NCBI RefSeq assembly: GCF_019670125.1
Contig: NZ_AP023033.1
Location: 3,027,001-3,091,000 of the forward strand
Reading direction: 5' to 3'
From: Agarivorans aestuarii
Lineage (GTDB): Bacteria > Pseudomonadota > Gammaproteobacteria > Enterobacterales > Celerinatantimonadaceae
DNA length: 64,000 nt
In this document: in pieces, positions 51,815 to 60,766 of the stretch
How the letters are laid out: every line of letters starts with the position of its first letter
Position numbering within the stretch: position 1 is the stretch's first letter
Program-made: the position numbers and the translations under genes
The notes under the pieces: model-generated
The model's database searches: none
Seen by the model: only the letters and a program-made list of their open reading frames with translations
Told to the model about the DNA's origin: nothing

Positions 51815-53575
51815 ATGTTTAAGTTTTAGTTGGCGTAACTTGCGATACAAGGTATTGCGGCTAATCCCTAGCAGTTTGGCACTTTTCGTCACGTTACCTT
51901 GGCAATGCTGATAAACCTGCGCGATGTTTTGCTCAATGGTTTGCTGCAGCTCTGCTTGTTCACAGTTTTGCTCTAGCGGGTTAGTTAAGGCCAGTTGTTG
52001 TTGCAACGATTCGGGTAAATCAGTACTGCGTAGCAAAGCTTGCTGCTCGGTCATTAAACAAGCTACTTGCATAAAATTGTCTAGCTCACGCAAATTACCC
52101 GGCCAAGTATACGCCAGCATTTTGCTAAACAAGCGCTGCTCTATATCTTGTTTATGCTCGCAATAACGTTGGTGAAGCTTATTGATGAGCAAACCTATGT
52201 CGCTGCGCTCCCGCAGGGCAGGCAGGCTTATTTGCAAACCTTTTAAGCGATAATAAAGATCTTCTCTAAACAAACCCTCACTCACCCTTTGCTGCAAATT
52301 AACATGCGTTGCTGCAACCACTTGAATGTCTACCTTATAGGCCTGATTGCCCCCCACCGGCACCACTTCTCGCTCTTGCAGCACCCGTAATAAACGCGCT
52401 TGGGCAGCCAAAGGCATTTCACCAATTTCATCTAAAAACAAAAAGCCACCATCGGCTTGACGAATTTTCCCCACAAAACCCTTAGGGTTAGCCCCAGTAA
52501 ATGCGCCTGCTTGATACCCAAACAGCTCTGCTTCCACCAGCTCGTTTGGCAGGGCTGCGCAATTTACGGCTTGTAAGGCCTTGCTAGCTCGTTGGCTTTG
52601 TTGGTGCAGCTGTTTTACAAAACGCTCTTTACCTACACCAGTTTCACCTAAAATGAGCAGTGGAATTGATTTACTCACCACCTTGCAAGCTTGCCACCAA
52701 GCGGTATTAACTCGAGGATCGCGGGACTCACTCTTACTAGAAATGCCTTTACTAACGATTGGCCTTGCTTTTAAAGACTTAGTTTGCAGATGAAGGTTTG
52801 CCTTATCTGCCAAGTGAGCTTGCTGCCAATCCTCACCAAAGTGACTAGCCAAGGCTTCGCCTACATGTAACTTATCCACCAATTGACGCGCCATTGGGTT
52901 TAAGCCTAATACCTTGCCGTCGCTGTCGGCCACCACAATGCCTTGCCACCCGGAGTTGAGCAAATGCGGCTGCGCGGCAAGATCAACCCGATAATGGCTC
53001 TCGGGCAACTGGCATAACAAGGCTGTTTCAACTTGCTGGGCCAGGCTAGCAGCAAGCAACATGGTTTGCTGAGTATGCCGTTGTTGCTCACTGGTGATAT
53101 CTAATATGGCAAGCATTTCGCCCTTCGGACTAAAGATTGGGCAAGCGCTGCAACTCATAAAGCGATGCTGTTGAATAAAGTGCTGCTCGCCAATTACCGA
53201 TACTGCTTGCCCAGTGGCAATAGCGGTACCAATCGCATTAGTGCCTTTATATTGCTCTAACCAATTCACCCCAGTCTCTAGCGCAATAGTTGCCAACTTA
53301 TCGTTATAGCGTTTCACTCCCCAATGGTGAATAAGGTAACCGTCTACATCCGACAAAATGAGCCTGCTCGAACTATGGGCCATTACTTGCTCAAACAAGG
53401 GATAGGCGTAGCGCTCTACCAATGAAATCAACGCTTGTTGTCGATGGTGACGCTCTGCCAACTCGGTTTTAGCCAAGCGTAAAACCTGAGGAACGACTTG
53501 CTCTTGCAGGCCGGCATCTTGGCTACGTAACCAAGATGCATTAATAGAGCTAGGAAGTTGTAGCTTGTTGGTCAT
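51812..53575 (-). CDS. acoR: AcoR-type sigma-54-dependent activator
   Basis: A 587-residue enhancer-binding protein: N-terminal GAF-like sensor (about 60-190, ending in a CSACPIFSPKGEMLAILDIT region typical of AcoR), a PAS-like segment (205-260), AAA+ domain with Walker A GETGVGKE (310-317), the sigma-54 contact loop GAFTGA (357-362), Walker B FLFLDEIGE, and a Fis-type helix-turn-helix (GNVTKSAKLLGISRNTLYRK). It is divergent from aldB, whose upstream region has a -24/-12 promoter and repeated sites. Acetoin, ethanol or an aldehyde are plausible inducers. The symbol is given by family resemblance. Confidence 0.9.
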   Translation of the reverse strand: MTNKLQLPSSINASWLRSQDAGLQEQVVPQVLRLAKTELAERHHRQQALISLVERYAYPLFEQVMAHSSSRLILSDVDGYLIHHWGVKRYNDKLATIALETGVNWLEQYKGTNAIGTAIATGQAVSVIGEQHFIQQHRFMSCSACPIFSPKGEMLAILDITSEQQRHTQQTMLLAASLAQQVETALLCQLPESHYRVDLAAQPHLLNSGWQGIVVADSDGKVLGLNPMARQLVDKLHVGEALASHFGEDWQQAHLADKANLHLQTKSLKARPIVSKGISSKSESRDPRVNTAWWQACKVVSKSIPLLILGETGVGKERFVKQLHQQSQRASKALQAVNCAALPNELVEAELFGYQAGAFTGANPKGFVGKIRQADGGFLFLDEIGEMPLAAQARLLRVLQEREVVPVGGNQAYKVDIQVVAATHVNLQQRVSEGLFREDLYYRLKGLQISLPALRERSDIGLLINKLHQRYCEHKQDIEQRLFSKMLAYTWPGNLRELDNFMQVACLMTEQQALLRSTDLPESLQQQLALTNPLEQNCEQAELQQTIEQNIAQVYQHCQGNVTKSAKLLGISRNTLYRKLRQLKLKH

Positions 53576-53599
53576 TGCAGTGTTCCATAGTGAGACAAT

Positions 53600-53624
53600 G
53601 TAACTGTGCCAAAAAGTAACAGTG
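53600..53624. promoter_or_regulatory. Candidate activator sites upstream of aldB: direct repeat
   Basis: GTAACTGTG (53600-53608) and GTAACAGTG (53616-53624) are repeated with a 16-base period, about 110-130 bases upstream of the sigma-54 promoter, a usual enhancer distance. Confidence 0.5.
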
Positions 53625-53658
53625 TGACAAGCCCGTTAAGCCGGCTAGTTTTCGCTAC

Positions 53659-53685
53659 TCACACTGTGCAAAATTGTTTGTGTGA
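53659..53685. promoter_or_regulatory. Candidate activator site upstream of aldB: inverted repeat
   Basis: TCACAC and GTGTGA form an inverted repeat separated by 15 bases, 45 bases upstream of the -24 element. It shares the CACTGT core with the direct repeat nearby, so both may be bound by the AcoR-like protein. Confidence 0.5.
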
Positions 53686-53729
53686 ATAATCATAGTTTTA
53701 CATTTTGTTAACAACAAGTTTCTGCGCAA

Positions 53730-53745
53730 TGGCTTAGCACTTGCT
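53730..53745 (+). promoter_or_regulatory. Sigma-54 (-24/-12) promoter of aldB
   Basis: TGGCTTAGCACTTGCT has the invariant GG at -24 and GC at -12 separated by exactly 10 bases and conserved TGGC and TTGC blocks. Transcription would begin near 53756, 60 bases before the aldB ATG. Confidence 0.85.
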
Positions 53746-53818
53746 ATGTAAAGCGCAGGCGTGTCATGAAACACGCTCACAAGAAACATATTGATAACAA
53801 AACAAAAAGGAATTGACT

Positions 53819-55339
53819 ATGGTTTACGCACAGCCAGGTACCGAAGGTTCGTTAATCACTTTTAAAGAGCAATACAACAACTTTATTGGCGGCGAATGGG
53901 TAGCGCCAGTAAACGGCCAGTACTTTGATAACCCTTCTCCGGTTAATGGTGAGGTTTATTGCCAAGTGGCCCGCTCAGACGCTGACGATATCGGTCTTGC
54001 TTTAGATGCTGCCCATGCAGCCAAAGAAAGCTGGGGAAGTACTTCAGTTACCGAGCGTTCAAATATGTTGCTGCGCATTGCCGATAGGATTGAACAGAAC
54101 CTAGAGTATTTGGCCGTGGCCGAAGCTTGGGAAAATGGCAAAGCGATCCGCGAAACGCTCAATGCCGATCTACCTCTTGTGGTTGATCACTTCCGCTATT
54201 TTGCTGGCTGTATTCGAGCTCAAGAAGGCGGTGCAGCCGACTTGGATGCCAGCACTGTGAGTTATCACTTCCCCGAGCCACTAGGCGTTGTGGGTCAAAT
54301 TATTCCTTGGAACTTCCCAATGCTAATGGCAGCTTGGAAACTCGGCCCAGCCTTAGCGGCAGGTAATTGTGTGGTGCTTAAACCCGCCGAACAAACCCCT
54401 GCCTCCATTATGGTATTAATGGAGTTAATCGAAGACCTTATTCCAAAAGGCGTGGTGAACATAGTAAACGGATTTGGTGAAGAGGCTGGCCAAGCCTTAG
54501 CCATTAGCCCTCGTATTGCCAAGCTTGCGTTTACCGGGTCTACCGAAATTGGCCAACACATTCTTAAATGCGCGGCAGATTCATTGATTCCTTCCACCGT
54601 AGAGCTAGGCGGTAAATCACCCAATGTGATATTTGCCGATGTCATGGACCACGAAGATGAGTATTTGGATAAAGTGATTGAAGGGCTACTTCTAGCATTT
54701 TTCAACCAAGGCGAGGTGTGTACTTGCCCTTCACGCGCACTAATTCAGGAATCTATTTACGATAAGTTTATGCAGCGGGTATTAGAGCGAGTGAAAACCA
54801 TTAAGCAAGGTGACCCCTTAGATGTTAATACCCAAGTTGGCGCTCAGGTTTCTAAAGGGCAGTTAGACAGAATTATGAGTTATTTAGAGATAGGCAAAAA
54901 CGAAGGCGCCGAGGTATTAACTGGTGGCGTCACCGCAGCGTTGCCGGGTGAGCACAATAACGGCTATTACGTTAGCCCAACTATCTTAAAAGGCACTAAT
55001 GACATGCGAGTATTTCAGGAAGAAATATTCGGCCCGGTCATCTCTGTTACCACCTTTAAAGATGAAGCAGAAGCACTGGCCATTGCTAACGATAGCGAAT
55101 ATGGCCTTGGCGCAGGAGTATGGACACGCGACATGAACTTAGCGCAGCGTATGGGGCGTAAAATTGAAGCAGGTCGAGTATGGATAAACTGCTACCATGC
55201 CTACCCTGCCCACGCTGCGTTTGGCGGCTACAAGCGCTCGGGTATTGGCAGAGAAACGCACCAAGTGGCGATTTCTCATTATCAAAACACCAAAAACCTA
55301 CTAGTGAGTTACGATGTTAACCCACTCGGCTTCTTTTAA
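53819..55339 (+). CDS. aldB: AldB-type NAD(P)-dependent aldehyde dehydrogenase
   Basis: Oxidises acetaldehyde and similar aldehydes to acids. The 506-residue enzyme is very close to E. coli AldB throughout: [20 protein letters not shown], catalytic glutamate in [17 protein letters not shown], catalytic cysteine in [15 protein letters not shown], and the terminal [12 protein letters not shown]. The ATG at 53819 is chosen because AAGGA lies 8 bases before it; the TTG two codons upstream is too close to that site. A sigma-54 promoter and divergent AcoR-type activator indicate inducible expression. Confidence 0.95.
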   Translation: MVYAQPGTEGSLITFKEQYNNFIGGEWVAPVNGQYFDNPSPVNGEVYCQVARSDADDIGLALDAAHAAKESWGSTSVTERSNMLLRIADRIEQNLEYLAVAEAWENGKAIRETLNADLPLVVDHFRYFAGCIRAQEGGAADLDASTVSYHFPEPLGVVGQIIPWNFPMLMAAWKLGPALAAGNCVVLKPAEQTPASIMVLMELIEDLIPKGVVNIVNGFGEEAGQALAISPRIAKLAFTGSTEIGQHILKCAADSLIPSTVELGGKSPNVIFADVMDHEDEYLDKVIEGLLLAFFNQGEVCTCPSRALIQESIYDKFMQRVLERVKTIKQGDPLDVNTQVGAQVSKGQLDRIMSYLEIGKNEGAEVLTGGVTAALPGEHNNGYYVSPTILKGTNDMRVFQEEIFGPVISVTTFKDEAEALAIANDSEYGLGAGVWTRDMNLAQRMGRKIEAGRVWINCYHAYPAHAAFGGYKRSGIGRETHQVAISHYQNTKNLLVSYDVNPLGFF

Positions 55340-55357
55340 GCTTTAACAGTCAGCCAT

Positions 55358-55386
55358 AAAAAAGAGAGCTTAGGCTCTCTTTTTTA
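55358..55386. terminator. Bidirectional terminator between aldB and SDR gene
   Basis: Stem AGAGAGC / GCTCTCT with loop TTAG flanked by A6 and T6, so it works in both directions for the convergent genes. Read on the minus strand it is identical over 27 bases to the terminator at 51788. Confidence 0.92.
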
Positions 55387-55412
55387 TTTGCTACCTTAAT
55401 GACTAACAATAC

Positions 55413-56135
55413 CTAAGCAGGTTGGCCAGTGGCGGCGAGTACCACTTCACGAATACACACGTTTTGCGGCTGGCCATAAGCGTAAGCGACAGCGTCTGCA
55501 ATGTTTTGGGTATTAAGCACGCCGCCCATTTCTTCTTTCCATACTTCATAACCATCTTTAATCTCTTGGCTAGTGGTATGGCTAAGTAATTCGGTTTCTA
55601 CCGCGCCTGGGGCAATCACGGTTACCCGTACGTTATCTCCTGCCACTTCTTCGCGAATGTTCTCACTTACTGCATGAACCGCAAACTTGGTACCGCAATA
55701 CGCAACATGACTAGGAAAGGTTTTACGCCCAGCAATTGAACTCACGTTAATAATAGTGCCTTGCTGGCGCTGCTTCATTCCTGCTAAAACCAAATGAATA
55801 CCATTAAGTAAGCCCATAACATTTACGTCCAACATGGTTTTCCACTCGCTAGGTGCTTGCTCGTGAGCCGCACCTAATAACATGACTCCGGCATTGTTTA
55901 GCAACATATCAACTGGGCCATACAAGGCTTCGGCATCTTTAATTGCTTGCTCAAAACCGGCAAGCTCGGTCACATCAACTTTACGACAAAGGGTATTTGG
56001 CAGGTTTAGCGCCTCCAATCGTTCAATACGACGCGCTACCAATAACAACGGATGCCCCGCAGCCGACAAGGTTTTTGCACATGCTTCGCCAATTCCAGAA
56101 CTGGCACCAGTAATAACAACTAAAGGCTTAGACAT
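55413..56135 (-). CDS. Short-chain dehydrogenase/reductase (YdfG-like)
   Basis: A 240-residue classical SDR. Nucleotide-binding TGASSGIGEA, NNAG (MLLNNAGVML), catalytic Ser in NVSSIAG, and YxxxK (YCGTKFAVHAVSE) are present. An arginine pair after the second strand (VARRIERLE) suggests NADP preference. The start ATG at 56133-56135 follows GGAG; an upstream ATG ending at 56168 lacks a ribosome site. It is divergent from a LysR gene. The substrate is unknown; hydroxy acids or small carbonyls are usual for the group. Confidence 0.9.
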   Translation of the reverse strand: MSKPLVVITGASSGIGEACAKTLSAAGHPLLLVARRIERLEALNLPNTLCRKVDVTELAGFEQAIKDAEALYGPVDMLLNNAGVMLLGAAHEQAPSEWKTMLDVNVMGLLNGIHLVLAGMKQRQQGTIINVSSIAGRKTFPSHVAYCGTKFAVHAVSENIREEVAGDNVRVTVIAPGAVETELLSHTTSQEIKDGYEVWKEEMGGVLNTQNIADAVAYAYGQPQNVCIREVVLAATGQPA

Positions 56136-56205
56136 AAGATTCTCCAATACATAAATAACCCACCACAAGGCGCTACATTTGCGCTTGCTGCTTTATTGGC
56201 GCTAA

Positions 56206-56226
56206 CTATAGTTCTGCTATATATAG
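56206..56226. promoter_or_regulatory. Inverted repeat in SDR/LysR intergenic region
   Basis: CTATAG...CTATATATAG: CTATA and TATAG arms with an 11-base centre, between the divergent SDR and LysR genes. The T-N11-A spacing fits a LysR operator, but the sequence is very AT-rich and could be chance or a -10 element. Confidence 0.35.
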
Positions 56227-56268
56227 GTGTAAAATATCGATTTCCTTTGGTTGTTATAGGCAATAATT

Positions 56269-57111
56269 ATGGAAGCGCGTTTACTAAGATCCTTTGTGGC
56301 AGTTTTTGAAGAGCGTTCGATGACAGCCGCCGCCGAGCGTTGTTATGTCTCTCAGCCATCGCTATCTTCGGCCATTAAACAGCTTGAGTCAGAGTTAGGG
56401 GTTCAGCTATTTATTCGCCATAAGCGCGGGGTTGATTTAACCGACCAAGCTCATCACCTTTACCCGATGGCCGTTCAAACGCTAGGTCAGCTCAAGCGCA
56501 TGTCTAATCTGTTTGCTGAGCAACCGGCCAGCCTGCCGATTAAACTGGCCAATTTTGACGACCTAAGCCCTAGCTTGTTGGCGGAGTTTATTCAGCACTG
56601 TAAAAGCCAACAGCCATTGTTTAACTTTGAGCTACTCGATCACCAAGATAAAAGCGCTCAGGCCAGGCTAACTCTTGATGTGTTCAAACAAGAAGACGAG
56701 CTATTCATTCCACTTTGGCAAGAAGATTACGTACTGTGCGTACCTCGCCAACACCCGCTCGCGCAGCAAAACCAGGTAGAGATTGCAGCTTTAAACAACT
56801 ACAACTTTATTGAATGTGTAGTATGTGAAGCCCACCAACAAACCTTGAGTTTGCTGGCTTCAAAAGGTTTTGCAGTTAACTTGGTCGCCAAAGCGCAACA
56901 CAAAACCCAAGTTAAACATTTGGTAAATGCAGGCATCGGCATCTCATTTTTACCTACAGGCGTGCTCGAAACAGCGCCGCAACTACAGCAAGTAAAGCTG
57001 CTAGCACCTCGTATGTACCGCAGCATTGGTTTATGTATAAAAGCCAGCGCCAGTGCTAAACCTGCACTAGCCGCGCTAATTGAAGCTGCTAATAATTGGG
57101 AAACTAATTGA
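56269..57111 (+). CDS. LysR-family transcriptional regulator, divergent from SDR gene
   Basis: A 280-residue LysR regulator with N-terminal helix-turn-helix (RSFVAVFEERSMTAAAERCY VSQPSLSSAIKQLE) and effector domain, slightly short for the family (usual 290-310). The context suggests control of the SDR gene, possibly autoregulated. Ligand unknown. Convergent with the AT-rich gene that follows. Confidence 0.9.
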   Translation: MEARLLRSFVAVFEERSMTAAAERCYVSQPSLSSAIKQLESELGVQLFIRHKRGVDLTDQAHHLYPMAVQTLGQLKRMSNLFAEQPASLPIKLANFDDLSPSLLAEFIQHCKSQQPLFNFELLDHQDKSAQARLTLDVFKQEDELFIPLWQEDYVLCVPRQHPLAQQNQVEIAALNNYNFIECVVCEAHQQTLSLLASKGFAVNLVAKAQHKTQVKHLVNAGIGISFLPTGVLETAPQLQQVKLLAPRMYRSIGLCIKASASAKPALAALIEAANNWETN

Positions 57112-57130
57112 TAAACCAAAATGTAGAAAG

Positions 57131-57973
57131 TTACTGTTCATGCTTAACTAATCCACTCTTTTCGCTTGCAATGTAAACATCTGACAAATTTAGAGAATCT
57201 AGGATAATGCGTGAAATAATATCGTTATCCAAAGACTTAACAATTAATGATTTCATGTCATCCACGTTGTTTTTTCCGGCTTTAATTTGCTTTTCACTAT
57301 ATTTGAAAATAAATATAGGTGGCAAAATCCCCCCGACACGAAAAATATAATATCCATCAGAGTCAATCTCACGACGCTCTCGAAATACTGGATTACCTTC
57401 TGAACCGTCGATATCGCTTAGAATATTTCTAATGCTATTGTAGATATGTACCCCTAGATTGAATGATTTGTTGTTTGCTAACTGAGCACCAATTTCATTT
57501 TTTCTTTTACTATGTTCTTGGATTGAGCTCACTGTTACTGGATATCTTGCTTCATTCACAATGAAACTACTGAATATGCCTAAAAGCTCTCTTTCAGAGC
57601 TAGCTAAATTAATATGTAGATCAGTGCACATATTCTGTAATTTATGACCATACTTCCGGACTTTTAGCTCCAATAAGTGTTTAGGGGCATTGATTAACAA
57701 TGAAACGACTCCAGACTTTAAAAGTAGTTCGATTGCATAACCAAGTAACAAAAAACTTGATTTGTTTGCAGATTCGATTGTTTGAATCAAGTCGAAAACG
57801 CTTTGAGAATTAGCTTTACCGCTCTCGCAAAGTTCTTTAAGTTTATCCTCTTTTACACTCGCTGCTTCTCGCAAAATCTTTGCACTAGTTAGTTTACTAT
57901 CAGCCTCATTTATCCAATCTATTTTATTATGAACTCCCTTTTCTCCAGATTGTTTTAGTCGTTGATTACTCAA
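57131..57973 (-). CDS. HEPN-like protein of unknown function, AT-rich accessory gene
   Basis: A 280-residue soluble protein. The stretch SSFLLLGYAIELLLKSGVVS with a later YGHKLQNM resembles HEPN-type helical domains (family pattern GYAIEcLLKa...HdL), often found in toxin-antitoxin or phage-defence contexts, but the rest is unrecognised. The start is a TTG at 57971-57973 with a strong AAGGGGG ribosome site. Base composition is visibly more AT-rich than its neighbours, which suggests horizontal acquisition. No partner gene of matching type lies beside it: the neighbours are a LysR gene and a beta-mannosidase. Confidence 0.7.
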   Translation of the reverse strand: MSNQRLKQSGEKGVHNKIDWINEADSKLTSAKILREAASVKEDKLKELCESGKANSQSVFDLIQTIESANKSSFLLLGYAIELLLKSGVVSLLINAPKHLLELKVRKYGHKLQNMCTDLHINLASSERELLGIFSSFIVNEARYPVTVSSIQEHSKRKNEIGAQLANNKSFNLGVHIYNSIRNILSDIDGSEGNPVFRERREIDSDGYYIFRVGGILPPIFIFKYSEKQIKAGKNNVDDMKSLIVKSLDNDIISRIILDSLNLSDVYIASEKSGLVKHEQ

Positions 57974-58004
57974 TAGTTTCCCCCTTCTTTAATAGTTATA
58001 CATG

Positions 58005-60419
58005 CTAATAGCTATCAGCCAACTGGTAAACTCGCAAACTACTCACCATTGATGCAAAGTCATCACCCAAATATTTGATAGTTTGCGGCTGATTAGCCAA
58101 CAAAGTAATGCTTGAATCAGAAAAGCGTCCCGGAGCATCACTTTCTAAATGAACAAAAAATGCCGGTTTATCTGCTAACAAAATAATGGTTCTAGTACTT
58201 TCATCCACCGCGCAAGAGACCTTAGCCTTGGCTAAAGGTAAGTTTTTGTAGTTATCCCCTACCCAAGTATTTTGAACGCGAGAACCTTCACATGTGAGTG
58301 AAACAATCAAAAAGCCTTGCGTACGCCACTCATCAAGTTGCGCTTTAGCACATTGCCACGCTGATACATTAGCATCTGGCTCAAGGCTTAAGGCCAACTG
58401 CTCGCTAAATTCCACCTTGCCTTGCCAGTTCACTCGCTGTAGGTACACCTTAATAGATTTGGTTTTGGGGCTGTCGTTAATTATCCGCAGTTCTAAACCC
58501 TGCTCATCCTCAATAAAACTCGGGTATTGCGGAGCAAAAAAGCGCTTGGCGTGATAGTGCAACTGCTTCCAGCGGCCGCTATATTCGATGCTCGACCACG
58601 AGCTTACCGGCCAATTATCATTAAGCTGCCAATACAGCATTCCTCTGCACTGGGGGCTATTAGCTCGCCAAAAATCACAAGCCGTTTTTATCGCAAGTGC
58701 TTGTTGCACTTGGCTCAAATAAAGCATTTGTTCAAAGCTTGCCGGAAAGCGGAACATCCGCGTAAACATCTCGGTAATAATGCTATTACCACTAGGGTTC
58801 TTTTGATGCGCTTCAAAAGTGGGTGAGCAAATATTCCAGTCATCTTCGGGTACAAAGCTTTTCACCTCGGCCAATGACGGCCAAGACTGATAACCAAACT
58901 CAGAGCAAAAACGTGGCTTAATTTGTTGGTAAGCAGAGAAGGATTTACCCGAATGCCAAACATCCCAAAAGTGCATATCGCCTTTACTATCATCATGCCA
59001 TGCATCGCCATAATCTAATGCGCCATTGCAGGGCGAACTAGGCCAAAATACCCGGCTAGCATCATGCTGCTCTACCGCCTGTTGAATGGCGCGATTAAGC
59101 CTGTCGTAATTAACCACATAACGTTCTCGATTAGCTTTGGATTCTGGGTACCAGTTAATTGCACCAATCACTTCGTTGTCGCCGCACCACAGCACAATAC
59201 AGCTATGGTCACGTAAGCGTTGAATTTGGTCGCTTAACTCTAGCTGCACGTTTGCCACAAACTCATCGGTACTGGGATACAATGAGCAGGCAAACATCAT
59301 GTCTTGCCACACCATTAAGCCTAATTCATCACACAGTTGATAAAACTCATCAACCTCGTACTGGCCGCCGCCCCAAACCCGCAGCATGTTCATGTTGGCG
59401 GTTTTGGCATCGGTTAATAGCTGGCGATAACGCTCTGCTGTTTGCCTCGATGGCATCGCATCAAGCGGTATCCAGTTAGCACCTTTGGCGGTAATGGGGC
59501 AATCGTTAATCACAAAGGTCATCGCAGAACCATGGCTATCTGCTCGCGTATCTAGCTCTAGCTTTCGCAAGCCAATCTTCTTCTCAATAAGCTGCTCAGC
59601 CAACTTAACTTGCAGCGAATATAAAGGCTGCTCACCATAACCTGCTGGCCACCATAGCTGTGGCTCCGCAATGTGGAATCGCGCCTCAGTAATGGATGAT
59701 TCAGTTGAGGGTTGTATTTGCAAGGCATGTTCTGCAAATTGAATATCAATTGGTGAGCGGCAAGATGAGTCATGACTAACCTTAACCACCACATCCACAC
59801 TATTGCCATGCCACTGCTGCTCAACTTGCACAGCTAACAATCGAGCTTGGTTAGTGAACTTAATTTCCACCGAATCGTAGATACCGTTCACCATCAAGCA
59901 AATCCCCCAATCCCAACCAGCGTGGCACTGCGACTTGCGTAAACTATTCATATAAGGAATTTGGTTGTTGCCCATGGAAGATGGGACGGCAAAGGGTAAA
60001 GAGCTTGCTCGTTGCTTTGCGGCTAAATCAGAACGGGAAAACCGCACTTGCAGCTGGTTACTGCCAGCCTTTAAATAAGGCTTAATATCAAAAGACCACA
60101 AACGAAACATATTGTCGCATTGCGCGACTAAATGCTGGTTAATATAGATATCGGCAATGGTATCGACACGACCTAAATGTAAATCGATAAAGTCGCTGTC
60201 GAGCTGCTCAGCACTTACCTCGAAGCGGCTAGATAGCACCCAGTTAGCCTGGCCCACCCACTGAACATCTGCTTCATTACAAGCTTGGTAAGGATCGGCA
60301 ATTAAACCCGCCTCAAGCAATGTAGAATGGTTATCACCGGGAATCTGGCAAGCTACCTTAATCTCTGGATATTCTGGAGAACTTAACAGCCAAGCTTGAT
60401 TTAGGAATATCTGCGTCAT
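58005..60419 (-). CDS. GH2 beta-mannosidase, cytoplasmic
   Basis: An 804-residue family 2 glycoside hydrolase of the beta-mannosidase type, removing mannose from the non-reducing end of manno-oligosaccharides. The order is a jelly-roll N-domain (NWVLSSRFEV), an immunoglobulin-like domain, and a TIM barrel with NMNMLRVWGGGQYEVDEFY, acid/base E416 (VLWCGDNEV) and nucleophile E507 (PRFCSEFGYQSWPS). There is no signal peptide, so substrates must be imported. The LELDTRADSHGSAMTFVIND stretch is typical. The gene stands alone between two AT-rich accessory genes. Confidence 0.93.
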   Translation of the reverse strand: MTQIFLNQAWLLSSPEYPEIKVACQIPGDNHSTLLEAGLIADPYQACNEADVQWVGQANWVLSSRFEVSAEQLDSDFIDLHLGRVDTIADIYINQHLVAQCDNMFRLWSFDIKPYLKAGSNQLQVRFSRSDLAAKQRASSLPFAVPSSMGNNQIPYMNSLRKSQCHAGWDWGICLMVNGIYDSVEIKFTNQARLLAVQVEQQWHGNSVDVVVKVSHDSSCRSPIDIQFAEHALQIQPSTESSITEARFHIAEPQLWWPAGYGEQPLYSLQVKLAEQLIEKKIGLRKLELDTRADSHGSAMTFVINDCPITAKGANWIPLDAMPSRQTAERYRQLLTDAKTANMNMLRVWGGGQYEVDEFYQLCDELGLMVWQDMMFACSLYPSTDEFVANVQLELSDQIQRLRDHSCIVLWCGDNEVIGAINWYPESKANRERYVVNYDRLNRAIQQAVEQHDASRVFWPSSPCNGALDYGDAWHDDSKGDMHFWDVWHSGKSFSAYQQIKPRFCSEFGYQSWPSLAEVKSFVPEDDWNICSPTFEAHQKNPSGNSIITEMFTRMFRFPASFEQMLYLSQVQQALAIKTACDFWRANSPQCRGMLYWQLNDNWPVSSWSSIEYSGRWKQLHYHAKRFFAPQYPSFIEDEQGLELRIINDSPKTKSIKVYLQRVNWQGKVEFSEQLALSLEPDANVSAWQCAKAQLDEWRTQGFLIVSLTCEGSRVQNTWVGDNYKNLPLAKAKVSCAVDESTRTIILLADKPAFFVHLESDAPGRFSDSSITLLANQPQTIKYLGDDFASMVSSLRVYQLADSY

Positions 60420-60766
60420 TTAAGCACTCACTAAGCATTACAACATAAGGTTTATAAGCAGCCTACGTAGTGCAGATAATAGGAACAAGAGATAGAGAAA
60501 TGCTTTGTGGAAGGTATCAAAAATTACCAGTGTTGGCTGATAGAGTTTCAAGAGCGCTAGCACGGATTTCTAGCGTGCTTCTCGCTCTTTACATGTTTCA
60601 GCACTCATAAAAACACCGAGCTTATACAACAGCTTGCAGCTACTGCTTTCTAAAGGTACTTGCACCCTTTCATATTGACTTTTTTGTTACTTTATCGCTA
60701 AGAAGCTGATATAGATAATAAAAAATGATAGCCTAATTAACATAAAGTTTATAAACAGAAGAAATA
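60420..60766. other. Non-coding stretch upstream of the zinc-ribbon gene
   Basis: No gene is seen in these 347 bases. They contain a long imperfect palindrome at 60551-60588 (AGAGCG...CGCTCT enclosing AGCACG...CGTGCT) and a possible -35 (TTGACT at 60675-60680) without a convincing -10. The last 100 bases are strongly AT-rich. Confidence 0.6.

Noticed and set aside
53813-53818. TTG start for aldB two codons upstream of the ATG
   Set aside because: The AAGGA site is only two bases from this TTG, too close for initiation; the ATG has proper spacing.
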